Assembly: GCF_900102815.1 (NCBI RefSeq)
Contig: NZ_FNGF01000001.1
Span: 1,013,443 to 1,077,442, forward strand
Origin: Glycomyces sambucus
Lineage (GTDB): Bacteria; Actinomycetota; Actinomycetes; Mycobacteriales; Micromonosporaceae
Length of the DNA: 64,000 bases
Direction: 5' to 3'
Under the pieces are notes generated by a model. That model saw only the letters and a program-made list of their open reading frames with translations, made no database searches and was not told where the DNA came from. Position 1 is the stretch's first letter. Each line of letters begins with the position of its first letter. Of this stretch, positions 42,949 to 51,317 are shown one piece after another. The translations under genes were made by a program, and so were the position numbers.

Positions 42949-43022
42949 TAGGGCAGGCAGGACTTGAACCCGCGACCCAGGGATTATGAGTCCCCTGCTC
43001 TAACCAGCTGAGCTACTGCCCC
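42949..43022 (-). tRNA. tRNA with CAU anticodon (Met elongator or Ile2)
   Basis: A 74-nt cloverleaf on the minus strand. The acceptor stem is GGGGCAG with CTGCCCT (first pair G-U), the D arm is GCTCAGCTGGTTAGAGC, the anticodon loop CTCATAA and the T arm GCGGGTTCAAGTCCTGC, with discriminator A. CCA is not encoded. CAT decodes AUG, or AUA if modified to lysidine; the loop and variable region resemble both types, so I leave the amino acid open. It is not an initiator (no three G-C pairs at the base of the anticodon stem). Confidence 0.9.
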
Positions 43023-43342
43023 GAGCGGGCAATATCCTCTCACACCCAGTATCGGCGCGGTGGCCCCAGGGCACGGAGGGCCCGTCGCGGGGGTGCGGTC
43101 GCGGGAGGAAACGCCGCGCAGTGTTCACTGGTGCCGAACCGGACCGAAACGGCCGCATGGCACGACGGAGGAGGCCCGGGCGACGCGGCGGTAACATTCG
43201 CGCCACATTTGCAACGGTTCCATAACGACAGGTGCTGTTGTTAGCCAGGTCTCTTTAAGATCCGACTCACTCCTGCCGTTCCGTGTTTCTCGAACGTTGC
43301 ACGCGGCGGGTTCCGACGCCCGAAACCTCCCGAGGGGGCCCA
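43023..43342. other. gene-free region between tRNA and livH
   Basis: These 320 nt hold no coding frame that I support. The half nearest livH contains the least GC-rich stretch (about 43185-43260, with GGTAACATTC, TTTGCAACGGTTCCATAACG and TGTTGTTAGCC), which is the likely livH promoter zone. I cannot pick out a -10/-35 pair with confidence. There is a small CGGGGGTGC-type hairpin near 43090. Confidence 0.4.
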
Positions 43343-44734
43343 TTGAGACGACCATTGATGCTGCTGTCGGCTGCGCTGGCCGGCCTATTGCTGTGTCTGG
43401 GGGTGAGCAGCAGCGCCGGCGCACAGGACGCGTTCGGCGTCCACGGCCTCCTCGACGACCAGCAGGAGCAGCCCGTGGCCGGCGTGTCGATCACCGTGAC
43501 CGACGCGGACGGGGCCGAGATCGCCTCGGTCGTCACCGCCGAGGACGGCACCTGGGCGGTCCCGCTGGAGGCCGAAGGCGACTACGTCGTCACCCTGGAC
43601 GAATCCACCCTGCCCGAGGGCCTGGTCGTCCGCAACTGCAAGCCGCAGCTCGAAGTCCACGTCACCGGCGACCGCACCGCCCTGTTCCCGCTCGACACCC
43701 AGGTCGACGGCTGCACCCCGGGCGAGAGCCCCGGCGGCGGCACGCCCTCCGACGACGCCAGTGACGAGCCCGGCGAGGAGTCCTCCGAAAGCGAGGACGC
43801 CGCCGCCGACGACGCGGCCGCCGACGAGGTCAGCGAGGTCGAAGGCGAGGGCGGGGCGACCCGCGCGATCAGCCTCCTGGTCTCCGGCCTGCACTTCGGC
43901 CTCATGATCGCCCTCGCGGCGGTCGGCCTGTCGATGGTCTTCGGCACCACCGGCCTCACCAACTTCGCCCACGGCGACCTGGTCACCTTCGGCGGCGTCA
44001 TGGCGCTGCTGTTCAACGTCACCTTCGGCGTCCCCGTGTGGCTCGCCGCCATCGCCGCGGTGGCACTCGGCGCGGCCTTCGGCTGGGCCCAGGACTGGGG
44101 CCTGTGGTCCCCGCTGCGCCGCAGGGGGACCGGCCTGGTCTCGATGATGATCATCTCGATCGGCGTGGCCCTGCTCATCCGCAACGCGACGCTGTTCTTC
44201 GTCGGCGGCGAGCGCCTGCGCTACACCGAGTACGTCGGGCAGACGCCCTGGGACTTCGGCTGGCTCGTCATCACGCCGAAGGAGGTCGTCACCGGCCTCA
44301 TCGCCCTCGCCGTGTGCGTCCTCGTCGGGCTCGCCCTGGTGTTCACCAGGCTCGGCAAGGCGACCCGCGCCGTGGCCGACAACCCGTCGCTCGCGGCCTC
44401 CACCGGCATCGACGTCAACAAGGTCATCCGCCTGGTGTGGACGATCGGCGGCGCGCTCGCGGCCATGTCCGGCGTGTTCCTGTCGATCAGCGACGGCGTC
44501 AAGTTCGACATGGGCCAGCACCTCCTGCTGCTCGTGTTCGCCGCCGTCGTCCTCGGCGGCCTCGGCACCGCCTTCGGCGCGTTCGTCGGCGCCATGCTCA
44601 TCGGCGTGTTCGTGCAGATGTCGACCCTCGTGGTCGCGCCCGAGCTCAAGTACGTCGGCGCGCTGGCCGTCCTCATCATCATCATGCTCACCAGACCCCA
44701 GGGCATCCTGGGCCGCCGCGAGCGAATCGGTTAG
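43343..44734 (+). CDS. livH: branched-chain amino acid ABC permease LivH with secreted N-terminal domain
   Basis: A 463-residue protein from TTG 43343, with GAGGGGG before it. Residues 1-27 are a signal peptide (SAALAGLLLCLGVSSSAGAQ). Residues 30-125 form a Cna-B/carboxypeptidase-regulatory-like beta domain (GLLDDQQEQPVAGVSITVTD, EDGTWAVPLEAEGDYVVTLD). An acidic Ser/Asp/Glu linker covers about 125-175. Only then does the normal LivH permease begin (ISLLVSGLHFGLMIALAAVGLSM), about 290 residues with the LivH signature NFAHGD. LivH alone is usually about 300 residues, so this is a fusion. Confidence 0.9.
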   Translation: MRRPLMLLSAALAGLLLCLGVSSSAGAQDAFGVHGLLDDQQEQPVAGVSITVTDADGAEIASVVTAEDGTWAVPLEAEGDYVVTLDESTLPEGLVVRNCKPQLEVHVTGDRTALFPLDTQVDGCTPGESPGGGTPSDDASDEPGEESSESEDAAADDAAADEVSEVEGEGGATRAISLLVSGLHFGLMIALAAVGLSMVFGTTGLTNFAHGDLVTFGGVMALLFNVTFGVPVWLAAIAAVALGAAFGWAQDWGLWSPLRRRGTGLVSMMIISIGVALLIRNATLFFVGGERLRYTEYVGQTPWDFGWLVITPKEVVTGLIALAVCVLVGLALVFTRLGKATRAVADNPSLAASTGIDVNKVIRLVWTIGGALAAMSGVFLSISDGVKFDMGQHLLLLVFAAVVLGGLGTAFGAFVGAMLIGVFVQMSTLVVAPELKYVGALAVLIIIMLTRPQGILGRRERIG

Positions 44735-44745
44735 GAGGCCACGCG

Positions 44746-45789
44746 ATGGATTGGCAATTCGTATTCAGCCAGGCGCTCACGCAGGCCATCGGACCGACGA
44801 TGCTCGTGTACGCCCTCGGCGCGATCGGCCTGAACCTCCAGTTCGGGTACACCGGCCTGCTCAACTTCGGGCAGGCGGCCTTCGCCGCCATGGGCGCGTA
44901 CGGCCTGGCGCTCAGCGTGGTCGCATGGGGCCTGCCGTTCTGGTGGGGCATCCTCATCGGCCTCGCCGCGGCCGTCGTCATGGCGCTGCTGCTCGGCATC
45001 CCGACCCTGCGGCTGCGAGCCGACTACCTCGCGATCGTGACGATCGCGGCGGCGGAGATCATCCGGCGCCTCGCGCGCGCCACGGTCTGGTCGGACACCA
45101 CCGGCGGCTCGGACGGCATGCGCGGCTTCTCGGAGCCGTTCTTCGAGCTCATCCCCTGGGACCGCGACTCGACCTGGACGCTCCTGTTCGTGTCGATGGA
45201 CAACGGCCGCCTGGCCGTGGACTTCGGGATCTTCGAGCTCCAGTACTCCTACCGCGACACCTGGATCATGGTCGTCGGCTGGGCCCTGGTACTGCTCATC
45301 TGCGGCGTCATGGCGCTGCTGGTGCACAGCCCGTGGGGCCGGGTCCTCAAGGGCATCCGCGAGGACGAGGAGGCCGTGCGCAGCCTCGGCAAGAACGTGT
45401 TCGCGTTCAAGATGCAGGCGCTGGTCTTCGGCGGCATCATCGGCGCGGTCGCGGGCTTCCTGTTCGCGCTCAGCCGGGCCAACATCCAGCCGGACACGTT
45501 CACCACGGACTTCACGTTCTACTTCTACGTGGTGCTCATCCTCGGCGGCGCGGCCCGGGTCTTCGGTCCCGTGCTCGGCGCGGCCCTGTTCTGGTTCCTG
45601 TACAACATCCTGTCCCAGGGGCTGGGCGAGGCGATCCGCGCCGACGTCATCCCCCCGAGCGTGCTCGAGATGACGCAGGTCGGCCCGCTGGTCTTCCTGC
45701 TGCTGGGCCTGGGCATGGTCCTGCTGCTGATCTTCCGGCCGCAGGGGCTCATCGGCAACCGGAAGGAGCTGCTGTTCGATGTCCGATAA
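44746..45789 (+). CDS. livM: branched-chain amino acid ABC permease LivM
   Basis: A 347-residue permease from ATG 44746 after TAGGAGG. It has the LivM features GYTGLLNFGQAAFAAMGAY near residue 38, then LRADYLAIVTIAAAEIIRRL, and a C-terminal GAARVFGPVLGAALFWFLY. It pairs with LivH in the membrane to import leucine, isoleucine, valine or related compounds. It overlaps livG by 11 nt. Confidence 0.95.
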   Translation: MDWQFVFSQALTQAIGPTMLVYALGAIGLNLQFGYTGLLNFGQAAFAAMGAYGLALSVVAWGLPFWWGILIGLAAAVVMALLLGIPTLRLRADYLAIVTIAAAEIIRRLARATVWSDTTGGSDGMRGFSEPFFELIPWDRDSTWTLLFVSMDNGRLAVDFGIFELQYSYRDTWIMVVGWALVLLICGVMALLVHSPWGRVLKGIREDEEAVRSLGKNVFAFKMQALVFGGIIGAVAGFLFALSRANIQPDTFTTDFTFYFYVVLILGGAARVFGPVLGAALFWFLYNILSQGLGEAIRADVIPPSVLEMTQVGPLVFLLLGLGMVLLLIFRPQGLIGNRKELLFDVR

Positions 45790-46636
45790 GGAGAAGGCGG
45801 GGAAGGCCGCCGCGGGCGCGGCGCTGGCCGGGGTCCCGGCCGAGCCGGGCGCGCCGAAGGCGGACGCGATCCTCTCGGCGACCGGCGTGCGCCGGGCGTT
45901 CGGGGGCCTCGTGGCCGTGGACGTCGAGCACGTCGAGATCCAGCGGGGCACCATCACCGCGCTCATCGGCCCGAACGGGGCGGGGAAGACGACGTTCTTC
46001 AACCTGCTCACCGGGTTCGACCGGCCGAGCCGCGGCTCGTGGGACTTCGACGGGCGCCGGGCCGACCGGATGCGCTCCTTCCAGGTGGCGCGGGCGGGCA
46101 TGGTCCGCACGTTCCAGCTCACGAAGGCGCTCACCCGCATGTCGGTCCTCGACAACATGCTCATCGGCGCCGCCGACCAGGTCGGCGAGCGCATGTGGGC
46201 CGGGCTCGTCCCGCGCCTGTGGCGCGGGCAGGAGGCCGCCAACCGCGAACGGGCCCTGGTGCTCCTGGAGCGGTTCAAGCTCATCGACAAGCGCGAGCAC
46301 TACGCCGGGGAGCTCTCCGGCGGCCAGCGCAAGCTCCTGGAGATGGCGCGGGCGCTCATGCTGGAGCCCAAGATGATCATGCTCGACGAGCCGATGGCCG
46401 GGGTCAACCCGGCGCTGAAGCAGTCGCTGCTGGAGCACATCAAGGACCTGCGCGAGGACGGCATGACCGTCCTGTTCGTGGAGCACGACATGGACATGGT
46501 CCACGAGATCGCGGACTGGGTGGCGGTCATGGCCGCCGGGCAGCTCATCACCGAGGGCACCCCGGACCAGATCTCGGCCGACCAGCGGGTCATCGACGCG
46601 TACCTGGGCGCCCACCACGACGCGGCACAGCATTAG
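45779..46636 (+). CDS. livG: branched-chain amino acid ABC ATPase LivG
   Basis: A 285-residue ATP-binding subunit. Walker A GPNGAGKTT near residue 64, signature LSGGQRKLLEMARAL near 180, and Walker B MIMLDEPMAGVNP near 202. It has an Ala/Lys-rich leader of about 30 residues before the ABC domain. It overlaps livM by 11 nt, indicating coupled translation. Confidence 0.95.
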   Translation: MSDKEKAGKAAAGAALAGVPAEPGAPKADAILSATGVRRAFGGLVAVDVEHVEIQRGTITALIGPNGAGKTTFFNLLTGFDRPSRGSWDFDGRRADRMRSFQVARAGMVRTFQLTKALTRMSVLDNMLIGAADQVGERMWAGLVPRLWRGQEAANRERALVLLERFKLIDKREHYAGELSGGQRKLLEMARALMLEPKMIMLDEPMAGVNPALKQSLLEHIKDLREDGMTVLFVEHDMDMVHEIADWVAVMAAGQLITEGTPDQISADQRVIDAYLGAHHDAAQH

Positions 46637-46644
46637 GAGGCGGC

Positions 46645-47481
46645 ATGAGCGACAACGAGACCGGTGAGGGGATCGGCCCGACGGGCGCCCCCATCGACGA
46701 GAGCGTGGAGTCGGCGACCGAGGTGTGCAGCCGCGAGGGGCACCTCGCGGCCTCGGGCGAGGCCCTGCTGCGCGCCGACGAGGTCGTCGCCGGGTACATC
46801 CCGGGCGTGGCGATCCTCAACGGCACCGACCTGTACGCGAACGAGGGCGAGCTCGTCGGCATCATCGGCCCCAACGGGGCCGGGAAGTCGACGCTGCTCA
46901 AGGCCATGTTCGGGCTGGTCGGCATCACCTCCGGGAAGGTGGTGCTGCGCGGGGAGGACATCACGAACCGCAAGGCCCACCAGCTCGTGCCCCTGGGGGT
47001 CGGCTTCGTGCCGCAGACGAACAACGTGTTCGCCGCGCTCACCGTCGAGGAGAACCTCGAGATGGGCGTGTTCCTGCGGCCCAAGGCGTTCAAGGAGCGG
47101 TTCGGGTTCGTCACCGACCTGTTCCCGGTGCTCGGAGACCGGCGCGCGCAGCGGGCCGGGTCGCTCTCGGGCGGCGAGCGGCAGATGGTGGCGATGGGCC
47201 GGGCGCTCATGATGGAGCCGTCGGTGCTGCTGCTCGACGAGCCGTCGGCGGGCCTGTCCCCCGCGATGCAGGACGAGGTCTTCTTCAACACGAAGCAGAT
47301 CAACCAGACCGGCGTCACGGTGGTCATGGTCGAGCAGAACGCGCGGCGGTGCCTCCAGATCTGCGACCGCGGGTACGTCCTGGACCAGGGCCGCAGCGCC
47401 TACACCGGTCCGGGCGACGGCCTCATCGACGACCCGAAGGTCGTCGAGCTGTACCTCGGCACCCTCGGGCGCGCGAGCTAG
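46645..47481 (+). CDS. livF: branched-chain amino acid ABC ATPase LivF
   Basis: A 278-residue ATPase with Walker A GPNGAGKST near residue 77, LivF-type VGFVPQTNNVFAALTVEENLEMG, signature LSGGERQMVAMGRAL and Walker B VLLLDEPSAGLSP. The first 42 residues are an acidic extension absent from most LivF proteins. TAGGAGG precedes ATG 46645, 8 nt past livG. It ends the livHMGF operon, which is closed by a hairpin. Confidence 0.95.
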   Translation: MSDNETGEGIGPTGAPIDESVESATEVCSREGHLAASGEALLRADEVVAGYIPGVAILNGTDLYANEGELVGIIGPNGAGKSTLLKAMFGLVGITSGKVVLRGEDITNRKAHQLVPLGVGFVPQTNNVFAALTVEENLEMGVFLRPKAFKERFGFVTDLFPVLGDRRAQRAGSLSGGERQMVAMGRALMMEPSVLLLDEPSAGLSPAMQDEVFFNTKQINQTGVTVVMVEQNARRCLQICDRGYVLDQGRSAYTGPGDGLIDDPKVVELYLGTLGRAS

Positions 47482-47495
47482 TACGCGCGCAAGGA

Positions 47496-47530
47496 GAAGC
47501 CCCCCGGGTCCTGTGGTCCCGGGGGGCTCT
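47496..47530. terminator. terminator between livF and livK
   Basis: An 11-bp perfect stem AGCCCCCCGGG with CCCGGGGGGCT, a 9-nt loop and TCTTCC after it. It is 15 nt past the livF stop and serves the convergent livK as well. Confidence 0.85.
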
Positions 47531-47553
47531 TCCGTCGGATCCTTGCGCCGCGG

Positions 47554-48813
47554 CTAGCTCAGCTCGCCGAAGCGGTACTCGAGGTTCTCGTAGGTGTTGT
47601 CCGGCAGGTACTGGTACACGCCGATGGTGGCGGCGGTGACGTCGCCCTCAGGGGAGAACTCGATCGGGCCGGAGTAGCCCTCGTAGTCGATGTCCGCCGT
47701 GTTGTCCTCGGCCAGCAGGTCGTAGCACTCGGTGAAGCCGGTGCACTTGGTGCCGCCGCCGGAGACGTCGACCAGGTTGTCCTTGATCGTCTCGGAGTCG
47801 ACGCTGTCGCCCGCGATCGCGGCGAGCGCGACGAGGGAGGTGGCGTCGTACGACTCGGGGCCGTACGTGAAGTCCGTCAGGTCCGGGTTGACACCGAGGA
47901 GGCGGTCCTGGATGCCGGCGGTGTCGGCGCCCGGGAAGGTGCCCTTGGCCCCGTCGAGGAAGCCGGCCGGGAAGGTCTCCGAGTAGTCGGCCAGGTTGCC
48001 GTCCACGAGGTACCAGCCGAGGTCCTGCGCGCTCAGGCCGCCCTCGGCGAGGGCCGGGCCGAGGTTCACGATCTCGTTGAAGGTGATGAGGACGACCGCG
48101 TCGGCGCCGGACTCGGCCACCGCGCTGACCTCGGCCGAGAACTCGGTCGCGGTCGGGTCGTAGATCGTCTTCAGGACCACTTCGCCGCCGAACTCGGTGA
48201 TGTTCTGCTCCACCGCGTCGGCCAGGCCGGTGCCGTAGGCGTCCTGGAGGGCCAGGATCGCGATCTTCTCGTGGCCGTCGGCGATCACCGTGTCGGCGAG
48301 GACGCGGCCCTGGAGGATGTCCGAGGGCGCGGTGCGGAAGTAGTAGTCGCCGCGCTCGTACGTGGTGAAGTCCGGCGACGTGTTGGCCGGGGACACCTGG
48401 ACGATGCCCTCTTCGTAGAGCTTGTCGATGAACTGGAAGGAGACGCCCGAGGAGGCCGCGCCGATGACGGCGTGGACGCCCTGCGCGATGAGCGCGTCGG
48501 CGGCGGGCGAGGCGATGTCGGTGGAGGTGTCGCCGGAGTCCTCGTGGAACACCTCGACGCAATTGTCGAGCACGCCCCCGGCTTCGTTGATCTCCTCGAT
48601 GGCGAGGTCGACGCCGGCGAACTCGGGCGGGCCGAGGAAGGCGAGGGAGCCGGTCTGCGGCAGGATCGTGCCGACCTTCAGACCGTCGTCGCTCTCGGTG
48701 CAGGCGCCACCGGACGCGTCGTCGTCGCCGCCGTCGTCGGAACAGGCGACGAGCGAGAACGCCGTGATGCCGACGGTGGCCACGGCGAGCATTGCTCGGG
48801 GAAAGCGAGCCAT
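47554..48813 (-). CDS. livK: branched-chain amino acid ABC binding lipoprotein LivK
   Basis: A 419-residue exported binding protein from ATG 48813 with AGGAG. The lipobox is FSLVACS (Cys near 24) and is followed by an Asp-rich tether. The fold is that of type I periplasmic binding proteins: VGTILPQTGSLAFLGPPEFAGVDLAIEEIN, then IGAASSGVSFQFIDKLYEE. It catches the amino acid for LivHMGF. It is convergent with the operon rather than part of it, and has its own promoter, so it can be controlled separately. Confidence 0.93.
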   Translation of the reverse strand: MARFPRAMLAVATVGITAFSLVACSDDGGDDDASGGACTESDDGLKVGTILPQTGSLAFLGPPEFAGVDLAIEEINEAGGVLDNCVEVFHEDSGDTSTDIASPAADALIAQGVHAVIGAASSGVSFQFIDKLYEEGIVQVSPANTSPDFTTYERGDYYFRTAPSDILQGRVLADTVIADGHEKIAILALQDAYGTGLADAVEQNITEFGGEVVLKTIYDPTATEFSAEVSAVAESGADAVVLITFNEIVNLGPALAEGGLSAQDLGWYLVDGNLADYSETFPAGFLDGAKGTFPGADTAGIQDRLLGVNPDLTDFTYGPESYDATSLVALAAIAGDSVDSETIKDNLVDVSGGGTKCTGFTECYDLLAEDNTADIDYEGYSGPIEFSPEGDVTAATIGVYQYLPDNTYENLEYRFGELS

Positions 48814-48876
48814 TGTTTCTCCTATTGAGTGTTCGAGATGGATCCGCAGGTGGATATGGAGGTTGACGTGATCCGA

Positions 48877-48905
48877 GTTACACCCTATTGCAGGGCGGGT
48901 GTCGA
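48877..48905 (-). promoter_or_regulatory. livK promoter
   Basis: On the minus strand, -35 TCGACA (48900-48905) and -10 TGTAAC (48877-48882) with a 17-nt spacer, giving a leader of roughly 55 nt. Each hexamer differs from the sigma-70 consensus at one or two places. Confidence 0.5.
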
Positions 48906-49110
48906 TGCCAGACACCGTGACCACACCCGTTCCTGTTTGTGATGGCTCCGTGACCTTTTTGAAACCGGTGTTGCAATCGCTTTGCGGGAAAGGGAAGCGC
49001 GGGTTTCGCTCGGTTTCGGTCCCCCTCCCCCGCCCCGCTCCCCCGCCCGGGGGAGGCGGTTCGCCCCCGCGCGGGAGGCCCCGGGCGCCCGCCGCCGCGA
49101 GGCTGGGGGC

Positions 49111-50217
49111 ATGACAACGGAACCCACCACCCAGCCCCGGAAGCGGACCGGGCGCGCCGCCGCCATCGCGGCGTTCCTCTGGTCGCTCACCGCCGTCCCC
49201 GTCGGCCTCTGGCAGCTCCTCGACCCCGAGGGCGGCCCCTTCAGCCATGAGCTGTACGAACCCACGTTCACGCTCCCCGCCGCGGTCCCGGCCTGGGCCG
49301 CCCCCGCCGCGCTCATCGCCGCCGGCGTCCTCGGCCTCCTCGCCGCCCGCGCCCGGCCCCGCCTGTGGCCCCTGACGGCCCTGTACGCCGTGGTCTTCGG
49401 GATGCTCCTGAGCACCACCTCCCCGATCGCCTTCGCCGGCTACATCTGCGCGTTCCTCATCCCGCTCGTCGTCGCGGCCGTCCCGGTCATGCTCGCCCGC
49501 GGGACGGCCGGGCGCCTCGTCGCGGCGGCCGCGGTCGCCGCGCTCCTGGTCGCCCTCGGCCTCACCGGGGTCGTCGACTACGCCGCCGTCGGCGACTTCC
49601 TCCAGATGCTCGGCGCCCGCGTCGCCGAGATCGGCGCCTACATGCTGGTCCAGGTCTGGATCGTCGCCGGCGGCGCGATCTGGGCCGCGCTCACCCTGAG
49701 CCTGCTCCTGAACGGCCGCGGGGACCGCCCCGCCCCCGCCTGGCTCGCCCCCGAGCGCGCCGCCCGCTGGGGCCGCGCCGCGAGCTGGACCGCGTTCGCC
49801 TGCGCCCTCCCCTACGGGCTCGTGCGCATGACGTGGCTGACCCCGTGGGCGTGGACGGGCGGCCCGCTCGACTCGTCGATGATCGACCCGGCCACCCGCG
49901 TGTGGGGCCTGTGCCTGGGCTTCGCGGCCCTCGCCGGCGGCGTCCTGTGCCTGGGCATGACCTACCGGTGGGGAACGCGCTGGCCGTTCTGGATGCCGGT
50001 GGTCAAGGGCCGCCCGGTCCCGCCGAAGCTCGCGATCGTCCCGGCGACGACGGTGGCCGCGCTGTTCACGTGCGTGTCGCTGCCGTTCGTGGCCCTGTCG
50101 ATCCGCCAGGACGCCCTGGAGATGGTGTGGGCCTTCCCGTTCTACGTGTGGGGCCCGGCGCTGGGAGCGGCGACGCTGGCCTACGCGATCAGGCGCGGCG
50201 TGGTCGAGGCCCGCTGA
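49111..50217 (+). CDS. polytopic membrane protein of unknown function
   Basis: A 368-residue protein from ATG 49111 with about ten hydrophobic segments (for example LWSLTAVPVGLWQLLD near 24, ALIAAGVLGLLAARA near 67 and AGYICAFLIPLVVAAVPVM near 110). I see no transporter signature or catalytic motif. It resembles many actinobacterial proteins annotated only as membrane proteins. The 300 nt upstream hold the livK promoter on the other strand and a poly-C/G tract near 49025, with no gene. Confidence 0.7.
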   Translation: MTTEPTTQPRKRTGRAAAIAAFLWSLTAVPVGLWQLLDPEGGPFSHELYEPTFTLPAAVPAWAAPAALIAAGVLGLLAARARPRLWPLTALYAVVFGMLLSTTSPIAFAGYICAFLIPLVVAAVPVMLARGTAGRLVAAAAVAALLVALGLTGVVDYAAVGDFLQMLGARVAEIGAYMLVQVWIVAGGAIWAALTLSLLLNGRGDRPAPAWLAPERAARWGRAASWTAFACALPYGLVRMTWLTPWAWTGGPLDSSMIDPATRVWGLCLGFAALAGGVLCLGMTYRWGTRWPFWMPVVKGRPVPPKLAIVPATTVAALFTCVSLPFVALSIRQDALEMVWAFPFYVWGPALGAATLAYAIRRGVVEAR

Positions 50218-50366
50218 CGGGAGTCGGGGGCGGGCCCCGGGGCGATGCGCCCCGGGGCCCGTCTTAGCGTGGCAACGGTGTTGACCCCGGGGCGCACGCG
50301 GCCGTACTGTTGCCCCCGCAACGCTTTCCATGAATTCCTGCAATATATTCCAGCGAAGGAAACCAC

Positions 50367-51296
50367 ATGCTCGACATCCTGGTCGTCGGCGGCGTCGGCG
50401 TCGACACGATCGTGCGGGTCCCGGAGATCGCGATCGGCGAGGGCGACTCGCTCGGCGTGGAGCCGATCCGCGACTACGTGGCGCACACCGGGAACGGGGT
50501 CGCCCTCGGCTGCCTGCACCTGGGCCTGGACACGCGGTTCATCGACTACATCGGCGAGGACGAGCAGGGCGCGCTGGTGCGCCGCCACTACGAGGAGCAC
50601 GGCCTCGACTTCCGGTACCTGGTGTCGGCCAACGGCACCTCGCGGTCGGTGAACCTCGTGGACGCCCTCGGGCGCCGCTACTCGTTCTACGACTACCGGC
50701 ACGCCCCCGAGCTGCGGATGCCCGAGTCGTTCTTCGGTCCCCACGTGGCCGAGGCGAAGCACGTCCACGTGTCGATCCCCAACCACACCAGGGACGTGCT
50801 GGGGGCGATCCCCGAGGGCGTCACGGTCTCCACCGACCTGCACGGCTGGGACGGCGAGGCCGAGCACCAGAAGGACTTCGCGCGCCGCGCCGACCTGGTG
50901 ACGCTCTCGGCCGCGCGCCTCGGCGGGAGCCCCGAGAAGGCGATGCGGTGGATCGTCGACCACGGCCGGGCCTCGGTGGTGGTCGCGACCGACGGCGAGC
51001 GGGGCGGGTACGTGCTCGAACGGGGCGGATCGGTGGAGCGGTACCGGGCAATCGACCCGGTGGCCGAGCTCGGCGGCGTCTCGCCGGAGTGGGCGTCGTG
51101 GGCGCCGGTGGACTCCAACGGCGCGGGCGACGCGTTCGTGTCGGGCATGCTGTGGGCCCGCGGGCGCGGCGGCGGCCTCGCGCGGGCGCTCGACGCGGGC
51201 CGCATCGCGGGCGCCTACGCGTGCCGCACCAAGGGCACCAGCACCGCGCTCATCTCCGCGGAGTTGATGACCGAGAGCCTTGCGGCCCTGCGGTAG
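50367..51296 (+). CDS. PfkB-family carbohydrate kinase
   Basis: A 309-residue ribokinase-fold kinase. The catalytic base is the Asp in DSNGAGDAFVSGM near residue 255, and the N-terminal GGVGVDTIVRVP and GNGVALGCLHLGL form the substrate pocket. The phosphate acceptor sugar or nucleoside is not evident. The gene lies 149 nt past the previous stop and has no obvious pathway partner; the membrane gene on the other side is convergent. Confidence 0.9.
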   Translation: MLDILVVGGVGVDTIVRVPEIAIGEGDSLGVEPIRDYVAHTGNGVALGCLHLGLDTRFIDYIGEDEQGALVRRHYEEHGLDFRYLVSANGTSRSVNLVDALGRRYSFYDYRHAPELRMPESFFGPHVAEAKHVHVSIPNHTRDVLGAIPEGVTVSTDLHGWDGEAEHQKDFARRADLVTLSAARLGGSPEKAMRWIVDHGRASVVVATDGERGGYVLERGGSVERYRAIDPVAELGGVSPEWASWAPVDSNGAGDAFVSGMLWARGRGGGLARALDAGRIAGAYACRTKGTSTALISAELMTESLAALR

Positions 51297-51317
51297 CGGA
51301 GTCGACGGCCGGGGCCG

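Noticed and set aside
42949..43022. tRNA genes (here and at 59713-59785) as integration sites of a mobile island
   Set aside because: No integrase, excisionase or repeated tRNA 3' end was seen near either tRNA.
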